Assembly: GCA_964537285.1 (NCBI GenBank)
Contig: CAZHZT010000022.1
Span: forward strand, 1 to 59,676
Direction of reading: 5' to 3'
Length of the DNA stretch: 59,676 nucleotides
DNA from: CAZHZT01 sp964537285
GTDB taxonomy: Bacteria > Bacteroidota > Bacteroidia > Chitinophagales > Saprospiraceae
Part shown: positions 16,376 to 25,437 of the stretch, in pieces
Position numbering within the stretch: position 1 is the first letter of the stretch
Layout of the letters: each line of letters begins with the position of its first letter
Notes under the pieces: model-generated
Database searches by the model: none
Seen by the model: only the letters and a program-made list of their open reading frames with translations
What the model was told of the DNA's origin: nothing
Translations under genes and position numbers: made by a program

Positions 16376-19342
16376 TTATTCCATTTTAACCAACTGTCGG
16401 GTAGTAGCCCACCCATCTTCTGTCTTTACCTTTAACCAGTAAACGCCAGCAGGCAGTGCTTCAAAGCCATTAAGCTCCTGCAAATGAATCCCGGATGAGG
16501 CAGAAAATGGCACTTGACGAAATTGCTTACCCAAAGAATTGTATAATTCAATTTGACCATTAACATTTTCGCCAGCGTTCAATTGAACTTGCAGCCTATT
16601 TGTAAACGGATTAGGGAAGACCGATGCTTCGTGAACTGAAGTGCTATTCGCTAAGTTAAAGGAAGAAACAGCACAAGCAGTGGAAAACTCCATTATATCA
16701 CTAAAAACACTTTGATCACTCAAACACAGAGTTTTGATCTGAACTTCATATTTCCGGCAAAACTCCAGGTCGGTAAGCACTTCTTTATTGTCGGTGCTAA
16801 CCACCTCCGTCCAATCATTGGTTCCGGATTCTCGATAACGGACTACAAAGCCAATTCCTTCTACACTCTCCCCTTCCCAACCAATAGTGGCGCCATTTGT
16901 ATTTACGGCCAGGGTATCAAGATTAGTAGGTGTTAAGCAGGGAAAGAAAGGAGGAAGAATATTGACGCAATAATCTTCTACTTCTCCGGAGAAAAAGATT
17001 CCACAAGGATCTGGTAAAAACCCAAAACTGAGGATGACACGCATTTTTGTAGCTCCCCATATTGCATCTGAAGGAACAACAAAAGAGCTACTCACAGTTG
17101 TATTGAACTGCTGCTCTTCCATTATTTTTTCATTTGGGTCATCGAAATCACCATCGTGGTTGAAATCGATCCATGCCTGAAAGTTCTCAAGATATTCAAA
17201 ACCACTGAAGCCCGGTGTAACACTGATTGTATAGCCACTATCGATGGTTACATCCGGGATATTATTCTGAAAAACGGCGTACCCTCCATCATTTCCACTT
17301 ACATTATCAATACTTCCCAATTCAACCGATTCGATCCATTCGAGATCTGAGAAGATACTACTGGCATCTGGCTCGCAGTAATCACCTTCAAAACAAGCTC
17401 CACATCCACCTGTCGTAAAGAAAAAGCTTGTGGAAAAATCCGAAAGTGAACCATCACAAACGGTTTGAATTTGAAACTCATAATCTGTGCAATCTGACAG
17501 GTCTGAGAAGTTAAGAAAATTTTGATTGGCGGAAAGTTCCTCCCAATTTGTAGTTCCTACTTCTCTGATACGAACATTGTACCCCAAGGCTGCCAAAATA
17601 GGATTCCAATTAACCAAGGCTGACGTATTCGAAATATTGACAAATGAAATATCAAAAGGGGGCAAGCAACAGCCATCCGTCTTAAAAACAAAAGCATCAG
17701 AGAACTCAGTTGTAGAGTCGGTGCAGGCAGCCAAAACTCTGAATTCATAGTCCGTGCAAGCTGTTAAACCTTCCAAAACCAATGGGTTCGGAGCGTCACT
17801 TACGGCATTCCATAAGCCTGCTCCCAAAGGCCGCCATTCCAAAGTAAAACTATTAGCACCAGGAGAGAACCAAGTGAGCGTTGCTTCAACATCCGAAATT
17901 TCATTTACGGCAAGGAAGTCAGGCTCAATACATGCACCACACTCATTTAAAGCAGCTAGAATAGAATTATTAACATTTAGACGCCCCCCAGAGGAAACTT
18001 CGTCTGCCAGGTTAGGAATAAGGTCAACGCCATTCAGGATGAAATTCTTGGCCAGCATTGCTGCAGCAGATGGATTGGATTTCGACAGATCGACAAAGTC
18101 ATTGCAAGGAACGGAGTAGAGCAGTGCCACTGCCCCGGCAACTAAGGGGGCAGCAAAAGAAGTTCCACTGGTAGAGCCATAACCACCGAATACCTGTGTG
18201 GTATAAACATTATCTCCGGGAGCCGCCAGATCGATGGTATTCGCTCCAAAAGCTGAAAAATTGCGCTGATCATTAAAATCCGTAGCTGTAACGGGAATCA
18301 GGTATTCTGAACTACAAGAAGAAGGCAAATCCCCCTGTTGATCCACATCGTAATTGAGGTTAGAAGTAGCTCCTATGTTAAGCACTCCGTAATGCCCCAG
18401 GGTATCGTAGAAAGCACACCATAGAGGAACATCATCCGGATCACCAAAATCTACCCCCCAAGATGCATTTGTAGCCACTACAAAAGCTCCTTTCGCGCCA
18501 TCGGTCTCATTGTACAGTTTCCGCATAACCAGTGGATAATCGTAAGCTTTAAGCACTTCCGATTCCTGGGTATTAAAATCGTTTTTTACGATCATCATCT
18601 TGACATTCCAGTTCACCCCGGTCACTCCCAGGTCATTATTTCCAATAGCTCCGATCATGCCACAAACCTGAGTGCCATGGAAACCGTCAAAGAAGCCATT
18701 CCCTATATTATCATCCTCAGTAAAAATGTTCCACCCCTGGAAATCATCGATATATCCGTTATCATCATCATCTATACCATTACCAGGGATTTCATTATTA
18801 TTTACCCATAGGTTATCAACAATGTCCGGATGCGCAATATCAATCCCGTCGTCCAATACCGCTACTACAATTTCATCCCCTACAACTGTTTGTCCTCCTG
18901 TGGTAATATCCCATGCTTCTGTAGCGTCAATATCCGCATCGTCGGTTCCACCGAATTGGCCGGTATTCAGGAAATGCCATTGTTGAGGAAAGTCAGTATC
19001 ATTAGGTTCGTTTCTAAGAGAAACCAGATGATTAAACTGGGCTTCGTTAACCAGTGGGTGACTTTTGAAATATTCAAGGAGACGCACTTCATTTACTGCC
19101 TTGGCGTCAAAAGTGAACAAGTAAATATTCACCAGAGGAGAAATAACTTCTTTCATTTTCAGGTTAGTTGAGTTTCCCTGAAATCGAATCGTTTCCTTCA
19201 CAATGGTCTCTATGTGCTCAGCTTTACACTGAACCAGCATTTCTCCCTGAACATGGTCCACTCCTTGCCCCCACCCTAATGAAGATATCAGCATAAAAGA
19301 AATGAACAGATAAAGCTTCGACAAATTCAAGTCAGTCTTCAT
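16376..19342 (-). CDS. Secreted S8 (subtilisin-like) peptidase with Fn3, GEVED and T9SS domains
   Basis: 988 residues. The signal peptide ends near SLGWGQ. A propeptide-like segment (~27-110) is followed by the S8 domain (~130-460), with catalytic Asp in VVAVLDDGIDIAHPD (~160), His in GFHGTQVCGMIG (~218) and Ser in GTSFAAPLVAGAVALL (~394). After it come Fn3-like modules at ~470-555 and ~565-645, a GEVED domain (~650-795, ending SGEVEDYCVNI) and a third Fn3 (~805-885). The last ~85 residues are a T9SS sorting domain (ASVFPNPFTNRLQVQL, GVYWLKVKTEDGW). I infer an extracellular or cell-surface protease secreted by the type IX system. All three catalytic residues are intact. Confidence 0.92.
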   Translation of the reverse strand: MKTDLNLSKLYLFISFMLISSLGWGQGVDHVQGEMLVQCKAEHIETIVKETIRFQGNSTNLKMKEVISPLVNIYLFTFDAKAVNEVRLLEYFKSHPLVNEAQFNHLVSLRNEPNDTDFPQQWHFLNTGQFGGTDDADIDATEAWDITTGGQTVVGDEIVVAVLDDGIDIAHPDIVDNLWVNNNEIPGNGIDDDDNGYIDDFQGWNIFTEDDNIGNGFFDGFHGTQVCGMIGAIGNNDLGVTGVNWNVKMMIVKNDFNTQESEVLKAYDYPLVMRKLYNETDGAKGAFVVATNASWGVDFGDPDDVPLWCAFYDTLGHYGVLNIGATSNLNYDVDQQGDLPSSCSSEYLIPVTATDFNDQRNFSAFGANTIDLAAPGDNVYTTQVFGGYGSTSGTSFAAPLVAGAVALLYSVPCNDFVDLSKSNPSAAAMLAKNFILNGVDLIPNLADEVSSGGRLNVNNSILAALNECGACIEPDFLAVNEISDVEATLTWFSPGANSFTLEWRPLGAGLWNAVSDAPNPLVLEGLTACTDYEFRVLAACTDSTTEFSDAFVFKTDGCCLPPFDISFVNISNTSALVNWNPILAALGYNVRIREVGTTNWEELSANQNFLNFSDLSDCTDYEFQIQTVCDGSLSDFSTSFFFTTGGCGACFEGDYCEPDASSIFSDLEWIESVELGSIDNVSGNDGGYAVFQNNIPDVTIDSGYTISVTPGFSGFEYLENFQAWIDFNHDGDFDDPNEKIMEEQQFNTTVSSSFVVPSDAIWGATKMRVILSFGFLPDPCGIFFSGEVEDYCVNILPPFFPCLTPTNLDTLAVNTNGATIGWEGESVEGIGFVVRYRESGTNDWTEVVSTDNKEVLTDLEFCRKYEVQIKTLCLSDQSVFSDIMEFSTACAVSSFNLANSTSVHEASVFPNPFTNRLQVQLNAGENVNGQIELYNSLGKQFRQVPFSASSGIHLQELNGFEALPAGVYWLKVKTEDGWATTRQLVKME

Positions 19343-19597
19343 AACTAAATAAAAGTATTTTTTTTCACAAGCAATAGGTCAACGAAATACAGCTTTCATT
19401 CCATCTTAAGGAAAGGGCATTACTATAGGCTTTATTCTGAAATAGTATTATGAATAGCAGCTGAAATAATAGACCGGATCCAAAAGAGAATTTAAACAAA
19501 TCGTAAATACAAATTTAGCTTCTTTTCGGCAAGAAAGCATCATGCTCCCTGGTGATTTGCTTATTATGTAGGTAATTTGTCAGAAAATCTTTCAAAC

Positions 19598-20548
19598 TTA
19601 TCTATTAAGCGACAAAAAATGGTTTTCTATCTCTACAGAATATGGATTGAAGAGAGCTCCATTCCATTCACCAAAAAGATTGACAGGGTTTCCACCACTA
19701 ATAACAAAGAGCGATTCACCCTGCTTTTGATTATCTGAAACTTCCATTACGAGAGCACTTTCATCTAGCAGTACGACTTTACCCTCCAGAACAACAGGCT
19801 TAACCCCAGTTAGAATAACAGGCAGGTCTTTAAGAAGGGGATTCCGCTTTAGAGCCTGTGTAAACGCTTCAGAAACGTTCGGGAAAGAAGACATCCCGGT
19901 TAAATTATTTACAAAACCAGTTGCTTTCTCTTCCGGTAATAAAAAAGCACGGCGAGGAGCACAACCTTCATATGGAAGCAATCGCCCTTCGTATACACGG
20001 CCTACCTTTAAGTTATCAGGAAGGAGCTGGGAGCCAAAAGCAAAATCAAGCTGAAAGAAGAACTCCTTAAGCGTGCGGCTATACCACCAGGTCTTTAGAT
20101 ATTTCAATTGATCATCTGCTCCGGAAAACTGGCCGACGAGCTCCCAATGACCAGAAATAGCCTTGCTTTCATCCAGGTCACTTTTTCTCGCAGTCAATCC
20201 GGCACCGGCGTATAACTCGGCAATGACAGAAGGATCTAATGAATCTCTTTTATTAAACATTTTCACCATCATGTAGAGCTCGGCAAGTTCTTCAAGAAAT
20301 GCATCAGCCCATTCTTCATATTGGGAAAAAAAGAAAGGCATTTTCTTCAATCTGGAAGCAATCGGCCTTAGTTGAGCATCAACCAGCCGGGCTGCACGTT
20401 CTTCCCAAAACGCTAGTGGCCGATTTGGGGCGCTGCCGATTCCTTCCTGTATAATATCGAGAAGAAGTTGTTCTAAATCGCGCATCCCGGCTTCCATATT
20501 CAGAAGCCGTTGACTTGGAACGGGCTTCTTTTGCGATTCAGAGCTCAT
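19598..20548 (-). CDS. Protein resembling the region after the SWIM zinc finger, SWIM domain absent
   Basis: 316 residues from the ATG at 20548 (MSSESQKKPVPSQ). An upstream in-frame ATG at 20599 would translate part of repeat element A and is rejected. The segment MEAGMRDLEQLLLDIIQEG...FWEERAARLVDAQ resembles what follows the zinc finger in SWIM zinc-finger family proteins of Bacteroidota and actinobacteria; this is from memory, not a search. No CxC...CxH motif precedes it. It is either a stand-alone domain or the surviving tail of a longer gene whose 5' end was lost next to the repeat cluster at 20571-20989. The function is unknown. Confidence 0.5.
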   Translation of the reverse strand: MSSESQKKPVPSQRLLNMEAGMRDLEQLLLDIIQEGIGSAPNRPLAFWEERAARLVDAQLRPIASRLKKMPFFFSQYEEWADAFLEELAELYMMVKMFNKRDSLDPSVIAELYAGAGLTARKSDLDESKAISGHWELVGQFSGADDQLKYLKTWWYSRTLKEFFFQLDFAFGSQLLPDNLKVGRVYEGRLLPYEGCAPRRAFLLPEEKATGFVNNLTGMSSFPNVSEAFTQALKRNPLLKDLPVILTGVKPVVLEGKVVLLDESALVMEVSDNQKQGESLFVISGGNPVNLFGEWNGALFNPYSVEIENHFLSLNR

Positions 20549-20570
20549 ATAGAAATATTTAGGAAAGCTC

Positions 20571-20864
20571 GTTCTTTGACAAATTGTGTGGAACTTCAAA
20601 ATGATACCCCTTGAATGCCCTTGTAGCTGAAAGGGTTATCATTTTAAAGTTCCATTTTTTCACAATTTAAGTAGTTCACGGAATTAAACTGTATAAACTA
20701 TCGATGCCCTTGGCAGGAAGGTTTTTGAGTTGGAGATCGACACTTTTTTGGGATTTTTCTTCGAAAAATCCCAAAAAAGTGTCGATCTCCAAACGAAAAA
20801 TGCTTCTACAGCGGGCAAAGGTTATTTATATAGTCTATTTCCGCGAACTACTTATGTCAAAGAA
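20571..20864 (+). repeat. Element A copy 2, interrupted by element B
   Basis: The left part, 20571-20669, has the outer arm, inner stem and loop GAATGCCCTTGTAGCTGA. The right end (TATGTCAAAGAAC) reappears at 20853-20864 after 183 bp of element B. The stem has both compensated and uncompensated changes relative to copy 1. It lies 22 bp upstream of the start of the SWIM-like gene. Confidence 0.85.
20670..20852. mobile_element. Element B: palindromic MITE-like insertion inside element A
   Basis: 183 bp. The terminal inverted repeats are about 42 bp and imperfect, beginning AGTAGTTC(A/G)CGGAA. In the middle is a perfect 29-bp stem (20730-20758 with 20764-20792) with the loop CTTCG. TA lies on each side (20668-20669 and 20853-20854), and deleting B plus one TA restores the uninterrupted element A sequence CACAATTTATGTCAAAG. 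It has no coding capacity. A TA duplication is characteristic of IS630/Tc1-mariner-type insertion; a blunt insertion of a 185-bp unit starting AAGTAG would explain it equally well. Confidence 0.7.
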
Positions 20865-20872
20865 CTATAAAG

Positions 20873-20989
20873 CTTAATGCAAGTTGCGGTTCATAAAAAC
20901 GAGGTTAAATCGTCGGTAATTTGTTTCAAAACGTCACCTATCGGCTCCGTTTTTCACAAATTCCTCCTTATTCATCGCAACTTGGGTTA
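20873..20989. repeat. Element D copy 1, overlapping the rnc stop codon
   Basis: The terminal inverted repeats are TTAATGCAAGTTGCG and CGCAACTTGGGTTAA. The centre has AATTTGTTTCAAAAC and GGCTCCGTTTTTCACAAATT, shared with 30843-30960. The right TTAA supplies the TAA stop of rnc on the minus strand. Confidence 0.75.
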
Positions 20990-21718
20990 ATTATCATCAT
21001 TAATAATGCCCAGTATGGACATGGCTTTCTCGGAAGCTGTTTGCTCGGCACTTTTCTTATTGAAATCGTCTGCAGTAGCTAATTTTTTACCATTTACCAG
21101 GACAGCCACTTTGAAGCGATCTCGTTTTTCGTATTTGTATTTAGCGAGCATTTTGTACGCCACATTCTGGCCATTTTTTTGGCACCACTCAAGCAATTGG
21201 CTTTTGTAGTTATCATCATAGGTTTCTAACTCGTGAACGTCTACATATTCCCTTAAAATCTTTCTGACAACAAAGCGGCTGGTTTTTATATACCCTCTTT
21301 CCAGGTAAACAGCTCCGACAAGAGCTTCAAGGGCGTTGCCAAGCATTGATCTGCTCAAGCGCGTATTATTATATTCGGAGAGGAACTCATCGAGCCCCAT
21401 TTTATCTCCGATCTTGTTTAAGGATTTCCGCTTAACGATTTTTGAGCGCATTTTAGTCAGAAAGCCTTCATCACTATTGGGATATTTTTTGAAGAGATAT
21501 TCAGCGACGATTGTTCCCAGCACAGCATCTCCCAAATACTCCAGGCGTTCATTACTCTGGATGGCGTAAAGTTTTTCGGAAGAGGTAGATTTGTGGTAGA
21601 AAGCCAGCTTGAACAAAGAGATATTGCAAGGAATAAAGCCAATCATTGAGCTCAGTCTTTGCACGAAGGGCTTTTCCTTTGACAAGAAATAGTTATAGAA
21701 CTTTCTAATAAATCGCAA
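20987..21718 (-). CDS. rnc: Ribonuclease III
   Basis: 243 residues. The catalytic domain carries the signature NERLEYLGDAVLGTIVAEYLF (its ERLEYLGDAVL motif binds the metal ions) and ALEALVGAVYLERGY with the second metal-binding Glu. A C-terminal dsRNA-binding domain starts near DNYKSQLLEWCQKNGQ and ends in SAEQTASEKAMSIL. It cleaves double-stranded RNA in rRNA processing and RNA turnover. It lies 10 bp after fabF in the acpP-fabF-rnc order common in Bacteroidota. The last codons and stop lie at or inside repeat element D, so the C-terminal INDDN may have been shaped by that insertion. Confidence 0.95.
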   Translation of the reverse strand: MRFIRKFYNYFLSKEKPFVQRLSSMIGFIPCNISLFKLAFYHKSTSSEKLYAIQSNERLEYLGDAVLGTIVAEYLFKKYPNSDEGFLTKMRSKIVKRKSLNKIGDKMGLDEFLSEYNNTRLSRSMLGNALEALVGAVYLERGYIKTSRFVVRKILREYVDVHELETYDDNYKSQLLEWCQKNGQNVAYKMLAKYKYEKRDRFKVAVLVNGKKLATADDFNKKSAEQTASEKAMSILGIINDDN

Positions 21719-21728
21719 GGCTGTTAAA

Positions 21729-22970
21729 TCATATTTTTTTAAAAATCACAGACGAATTATGTCCTCCGAAACCGAAAGTATTACTGATGAATGCGCGTAC
21801 GTTTTTCTGCTGAGCTTCGTTAAACGTAAAGTTAAGCCTGGGGTCCAAGTCTGGATCATCGGTGAAGTGATTGATCGTAGGAGGAACAAATTGGTGCTCC
21901 ATAGCTAATATACCGGCAATGGCCTCGATGGCTCCTGCGGCTCCAAGGAGGTGCCCTGTCATGGATTTTGTAGAGCTAATATTCAGGGAATACGCATGCT
22001 CTCCAAAGACTTGTTGTATAGCTTTAACTTCTGCAATATCGCCCAGCGGAGTAGAAGTTCCATGAACATTAACATAATCTATATCATCCGGATTCATTCT
22101 TGCTTCCTTCATAGCCATTTTCATAACGTTTCTAGCGCCCAATCCTTCAGGATGAGGTGCTGTGATATGATGCGCATCTGCGGTAGCACCTGAACCCACG
22201 ATTTCTGCGTAAATTTTAGCGCCTCTATTCTTTGCATGTTCATATTCTTCAAGGATAATGGCTCCGGCCCCTTCACCGAGAACGAACCCATCTCTGTCCA
22301 GGTCAAAAGGCCTGGAAGCTGTAGCAAAGTCATCATTTCGGGTGGAAAGGGCTTTCATCGCGTTGAAACCGCCTATTCCAGCCTTTGTAACAGAAGCTTC
22401 TGAACCTCCTGCAATGATTACATCGGCTTTCCCCAGGCGAATATAATCAAAGGAGCTACCCAATGCATGGGAAGAAGAAGCACATGCAGAAACAATAGCA
22501 TAATTGATCCCCCGGAAGCCGTATTTAATGGAAATAAGGCCAGCTGCGATATCCGCGATCATTTTAGGGATCATAAAAGGATTGTAACGAGGCGTGCCGT
22601 TTCCGGCGGCAAATTCTTCAATTTCTTTTTCAAGAGTAGAAAGGCCTCCAATTCCTGAAGAATAAATGATGCCGCAACTGTCCAAGTCCAGGGAATCAGA
22701 ATCCAAGCCTGCATTTTGGAAGGCCTCTTCTGTAGCTATCATAGCAAACTGAGCGAAGAGGTCCATGCGCTTGGCCTCCCTGCGATCAAGGAAATCATTG
22801 ACTTTAAAGTCATCGACTTCACAGGCGAACTGTGTTTTGAAGTTAGAGGCATCGAAACGAGTGATCATATTTGCTCCACTGATTCCGTTCCGCAACCCCT
22901 CCAGATAGGATGGAATATCTTTTCCGATTGGCGTTAAGGCGCCTAAACCCGTTACTACAACCCTTCTCAT
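21729..22970 (-). CDS. fabF: Beta-ketoacyl-ACP synthase II
   Basis: 413 residues, typical length. The catalytic triad is in the standard places: Cys163 in VSACASSSHALG, His303 in NVHGTSTPLGD and His340 in KSMTGHLLGAAGA. It elongates malonyl-ACP with acyl-ACP in type II fatty acid synthesis in the cytosol. Its partner AcpP is encoded 234 bp upstream on the same strand, and rnc follows 10 bp downstream. Confidence 0.97.
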   Translation of the reverse strand: MRRVVVTGLGALTPIGKDIPSYLEGLRNGISGANMITRFDASNFKTQFACEVDDFKVNDFLDRREAKRMDLFAQFAMIATEEAFQNAGLDSDSLDLDSCGIIYSSGIGGLSTLEKEIEEFAAGNGTPRYNPFMIPKMIADIAAGLISIKYGFRGINYAIVSACASSSHALGSSFDYIRLGKADVIIAGGSEASVTKAGIGGFNAMKALSTRNDDFATASRPFDLDRDGFVLGEGAGAIILEEYEHAKNRGAKIYAEIVGSGATADAHHITAPHPEGLGARNVMKMAMKEARMNPDDIDYVNVHGTSTPLGDIAEVKAIQQVFGEHAYSLNISSTKSMTGHLLGAAGAIEAIAGILAMEHQFVPPTINHFTDDPDLDPRLNFTFNEAQQKNVRAFISNTFGFGGHNSSVIFKKI

Positions 22971-23094
22971 AAAATAATCGTTATGACCTATTAAAATACA
23001 CCGAAAAATCCATTAAACTGCGATATCGAAAAGATGGCGGAAAGCTGAATATGCAAAAACGTTTCAGCCCACTACAAACTTCCATAGTATTAGA

Positions 23095-23131
23095 AATGCA
23101 CTTCTATAAACAATTGGTTTAGAGGTGCATT
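23095..23131 (-). terminator. Hairpin between acpP and fabF
   Basis: 12-bp arms (AATGCACTTCTA against TAGAGGTGCATT) with one mismatch and a 13-base loop in the 234-bp gap. It could act as a partial terminator or an RNA-processing site that lets acpP be expressed above fabF; that role is inferred. Confidence 0.4.
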
Positions 23132-23204
23132 ACTAAAAAACTAATTTAAACTTAGAAAAACAAAAAAATGAAAGCAATTTGACAGGTCAACTGCAAATTT
23201 GATA

Positions 23205-23444
23205 TTACTCTGTTGAATTGCTTGTCAAATAATCAATTGCCTGACCTACAGTTTGAATGCTTTCTGCTTCTTCATCTGGAATGGAAACACTGAATTCCTT
23301 TTCAAATTCCATAATGAGTTCTACAGTATCCAGGGAATCAGCCCCAAGATCACTGGTAAAGTTCGCCTCAGGCGTTACTTCTGAGTCATCAACACCCAAT
23401 TTGTCGATGATAATTTTGACAACTCGTTCTTTTATTTTGCTCAT
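23205..23444 (-). CDS. acpP: Acyl carrier protein
   Basis: 79 residues with the canonical DLGADSLDTVELIM helix; Ser37 is the 4'-phosphopantetheine attachment site. The protein is acidic throughout, as expected. It carries growing acyl chains for FabF and the other fatty acid synthesis enzymes. It is the first gene of the acpP-fabF-rnc cluster, after a long A/T-rich leader region. Confidence 0.97.
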   Translation of the reverse strand: MSKIKERVVKIIIDKLGVDDSEVTPEANFTSDLGADSLDTVELIMEFEKEFSVSIPDEEAESIQTVGQAIDYLTSNSTE

Positions 23445-23750
23445 AAGCAGAATCTTTGTTATTGATTAATAGCGATGCAAAATAAAGTATAAGTACTTTG
23501 ATAACCAAAGTTTTTTTTAAAAATTTTGATGGAAATCGACCTAAATTATTAAAAATCAAAAAATTGCAACTTTAACTTATAAAAAATAAAGCTATTGAGC
23601 AGCGAGCTTTTAACAGTGAACCCTCCATTTTTTTGGAATTACTCATTGAAATCGAACCTTTTTATTATCGACAACGAGATAAAATCGACGCTAAGTAACA
23701 GTCAAATATATGCTTACCTTATCTCAGCGATTCTCGCTTTGAAAAATAAA
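23445..23750. other. A/T-rich region upstream of acpP
   Basis: About 300 bp between the divergently transcribed acpP and pyk, very A/T-rich (AAAATTTTGATGG and similar runs). It must contain the acpP promoter, but I cannot place it with confidence. No gene or repeat is seen. Confidence 0.4.
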
Positions 23751-23860
23751 CGCGCCTACGGCGCGAAATTCTTTTGAGAGGGAGGCCAAAAGGGCTATTT
23801 TGCTTCGCAAAATAGCCCTTTTGGCCTCCCTAAAAAGAAAATTTCGCCGCGAAGCGGCGT
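23751..23860. repeat. Nested palindrome E upstream of pyk
   Basis: A perfect 24-bp inner stem (23779-23802 with 23808-23831) with the loop CTTCG, surrounded by imperfect outer arms (GGCGCGAAATT paired with AATTTCGCCGC). The design, an outer repeat plus a central stem with a TTCG loop, is the same as in element B, but the sequence differs. It lies about 140 bp before the pyk start. Confidence 0.65.
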
Positions 23861-23948
23861 ACCTTATCTTAGGTTTGTTAACCTATAATTAAATATGCTT
23901 ACATTTCGGCAAAAAACCATCTTATTTCTTTAAAAAATTTCCTTCTTA

Positions 23949-23979
23949 TTGTCTGTACTTCTTAAGAAAGTTACATTTG
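23949..23979 (+). promoter_or_regulatory. Promoter of pyk
   Basis: TTG at 23949-23951, a 20-bp spacer and TACATTTG at 23972-23979 fit the Bacteroidota -33/-7 consensus very well. The ATG follows 22 bp later. Confidence 0.7.
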
Positions 23980-24001
23980 CAGTAAAATAAAAAATCCTGA
24001 C

Positions 24002-25435
24002 ATGGAACACCTATTTGAAAAAAACACCAAAATTGTGGCTACTGTAGGGCCTGCGTCCAATTCTTACGAAAAACTATTTAAGCTGGCCCAGTCCGGAGTT
24101 AATGTTTTCAGGCTAAACTTTTCCCACGGCACTCATGACGATCACCTCGAGGTCATCAATAATATCATCCTAATTAACGATAAATATCCCTACCACCTTG
24201 GAATACTTGCAGATCTCCAGGGCCCTAAACTCAGAGTTGGTGAAATCAAAGACAATGCCTTGCCCTTAAAAGCCGGGGATGTTATTACCTTTACCAATAA
24301 ACAGTGCGTAGGTACAATGGAAAGTATCTACATGAGCTATACTCAATTTGCCGCTGATGTAAACGTAGGAGAAAGGGTACTTGTAGATGACGGAAAGCTC
24401 GTTTTTGAAGTGATAGAAACAAATAAACTCGATACGGTTAAGCTTAAAGTGCTCTTCGGTGGCGTCCTTTCTTCTCGTAAAGGGGTAAATTTACCCGAAA
24501 CTAAAATATCTCTTCCTTCTCTTACCGAAAAGGATCTTGTTGACCTCGAATTCATGCTTACTCAGCCCATCAACTGGATTGCATTGTCATTTGTGCGCGA
24601 AGCAAAGGACATCATTGACCTTAAAGAAAGGATTGAGGCCGCTGATCACCCTGCAAAAGTGATTGCCAAAATCGAAAAACCTGAAGCAGTAGATAATATT
24701 GATGCTATTATCAAAGCATCTAATGGTGTAATGGTAGCCAGAGGAGACCTTGGCGTGGAGGTTCCCATGGAAAGATTACCCATAATTCAAAAAGAAATTA
24801 TTGAGCGCTGCATTCAAAGAGCCCGCCCTGTCATTGTTGCAACTCAAATGATGGACAGTATGATCACCAACCCCAGCCCTACCAGAGCTGAAATTACAGA
24901 TGTAGCTAATGCCGTACTCGATGGTACTGACGCCGTTATGCTCAGCGGCGAGACATCTGTAGGAAAGCATCCTGTGGTAGTAGTTGAAGCCATGAAAAAA
25001 ATCATCAAAGAAGCTGAAAAAAGATTCTCCTTCGCAGGCCGACGCCCTGTCCCTTCTCCAAAATCCAGAACTTTCCTGTCGGATGTAGTTTGCTTCAACG
25101 CTGCTAAGGCAGCAGTGGAACTAAATGCAGTTGGGATCATCGGAATGACGAGCTCGGGTTACACCGCTTTTAAGGTATCCAGCTACAGGCCTTCTTCTCA
25201 CGTCTTCATTTTCTCTGACCGCTTGCACATGCTTTCGGCCATAAGTCTTGTCTGGGGTGTAAGACCATATTACTACGATAAATTCACCACCACAGATGAA
25301 ACCATAAACGATGTAACTGAAATCTTAAAAAATGCCGGAAGAATACAACAAGGAGACGTGGTGGTTAATACCGGTAGCATGCCTCTTCACCGCAGGCACC
25401 GTACCAACATGCTCAAAGTAACCGTAGTAGAATAA
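24002..25435 (+). CDS. pyk: Pyruvate kinase
   Basis: 477 residues, the normal bacterial length. The N-terminal KIVATVGPASNSYEKL and FRLNFSHGTHDDH start the TIM barrel. KIEKPEAVDNID includes the catalytic Lys, GVMVARGDLGVEVPMERLP binds the divalent metal, and VATQMMDSM and LSGETSVGKHPV follow. The C-terminal domain ends with a typical beta strand. It converts phosphoenolpyruvate and ADP to pyruvate and ATP. The dut gene starts 3 bp after its stop, so the two are co-transcribed. Confidence 0.97.
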   Translation: MEHLFEKNTKIVATVGPASNSYEKLFKLAQSGVNVFRLNFSHGTHDDHLEVINNIILINDKYPYHLGILADLQGPKLRVGEIKDNALPLKAGDVITFTNKQCVGTMESIYMSYTQFAADVNVGERVLVDDGKLVFEVIETNKLDTVKLKVLFGGVLSSRKGVNLPETKISLPSLTEKDLVDLEFMLTQPINWIALSFVREAKDIIDLKERIEAADHPAKVIAKIEKPEAVDNIDAIIKASNGVMVARGDLGVEVPMERLPIIQKEIIERCIQRARPVIVATQMMDSMITNPSPTRAEITDVANAVLDGTDAVMLSGETSVGKHPVVVVEAMKKIIKEAEKRFSFAGRRPVPSPKSRTFLSDVVCFNAAKAAVELNAVGIIGMTSSGYTAFKVSSYRPSSHVFIFSDRLHMLSAISLVWGVRPYYYDKFTTTDETINDVTEILKNAGRIQQGDVVVNTGSMPLHRRHRTNMLKVTVVE

Positions 25436-25437
25436 TT

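Noticed and set aside
20549..20599. Longer N-terminus of the SWIM-like protein
   Set aside because: The added residues are translated from repeat element A; the ATG at 20548 is preferred.
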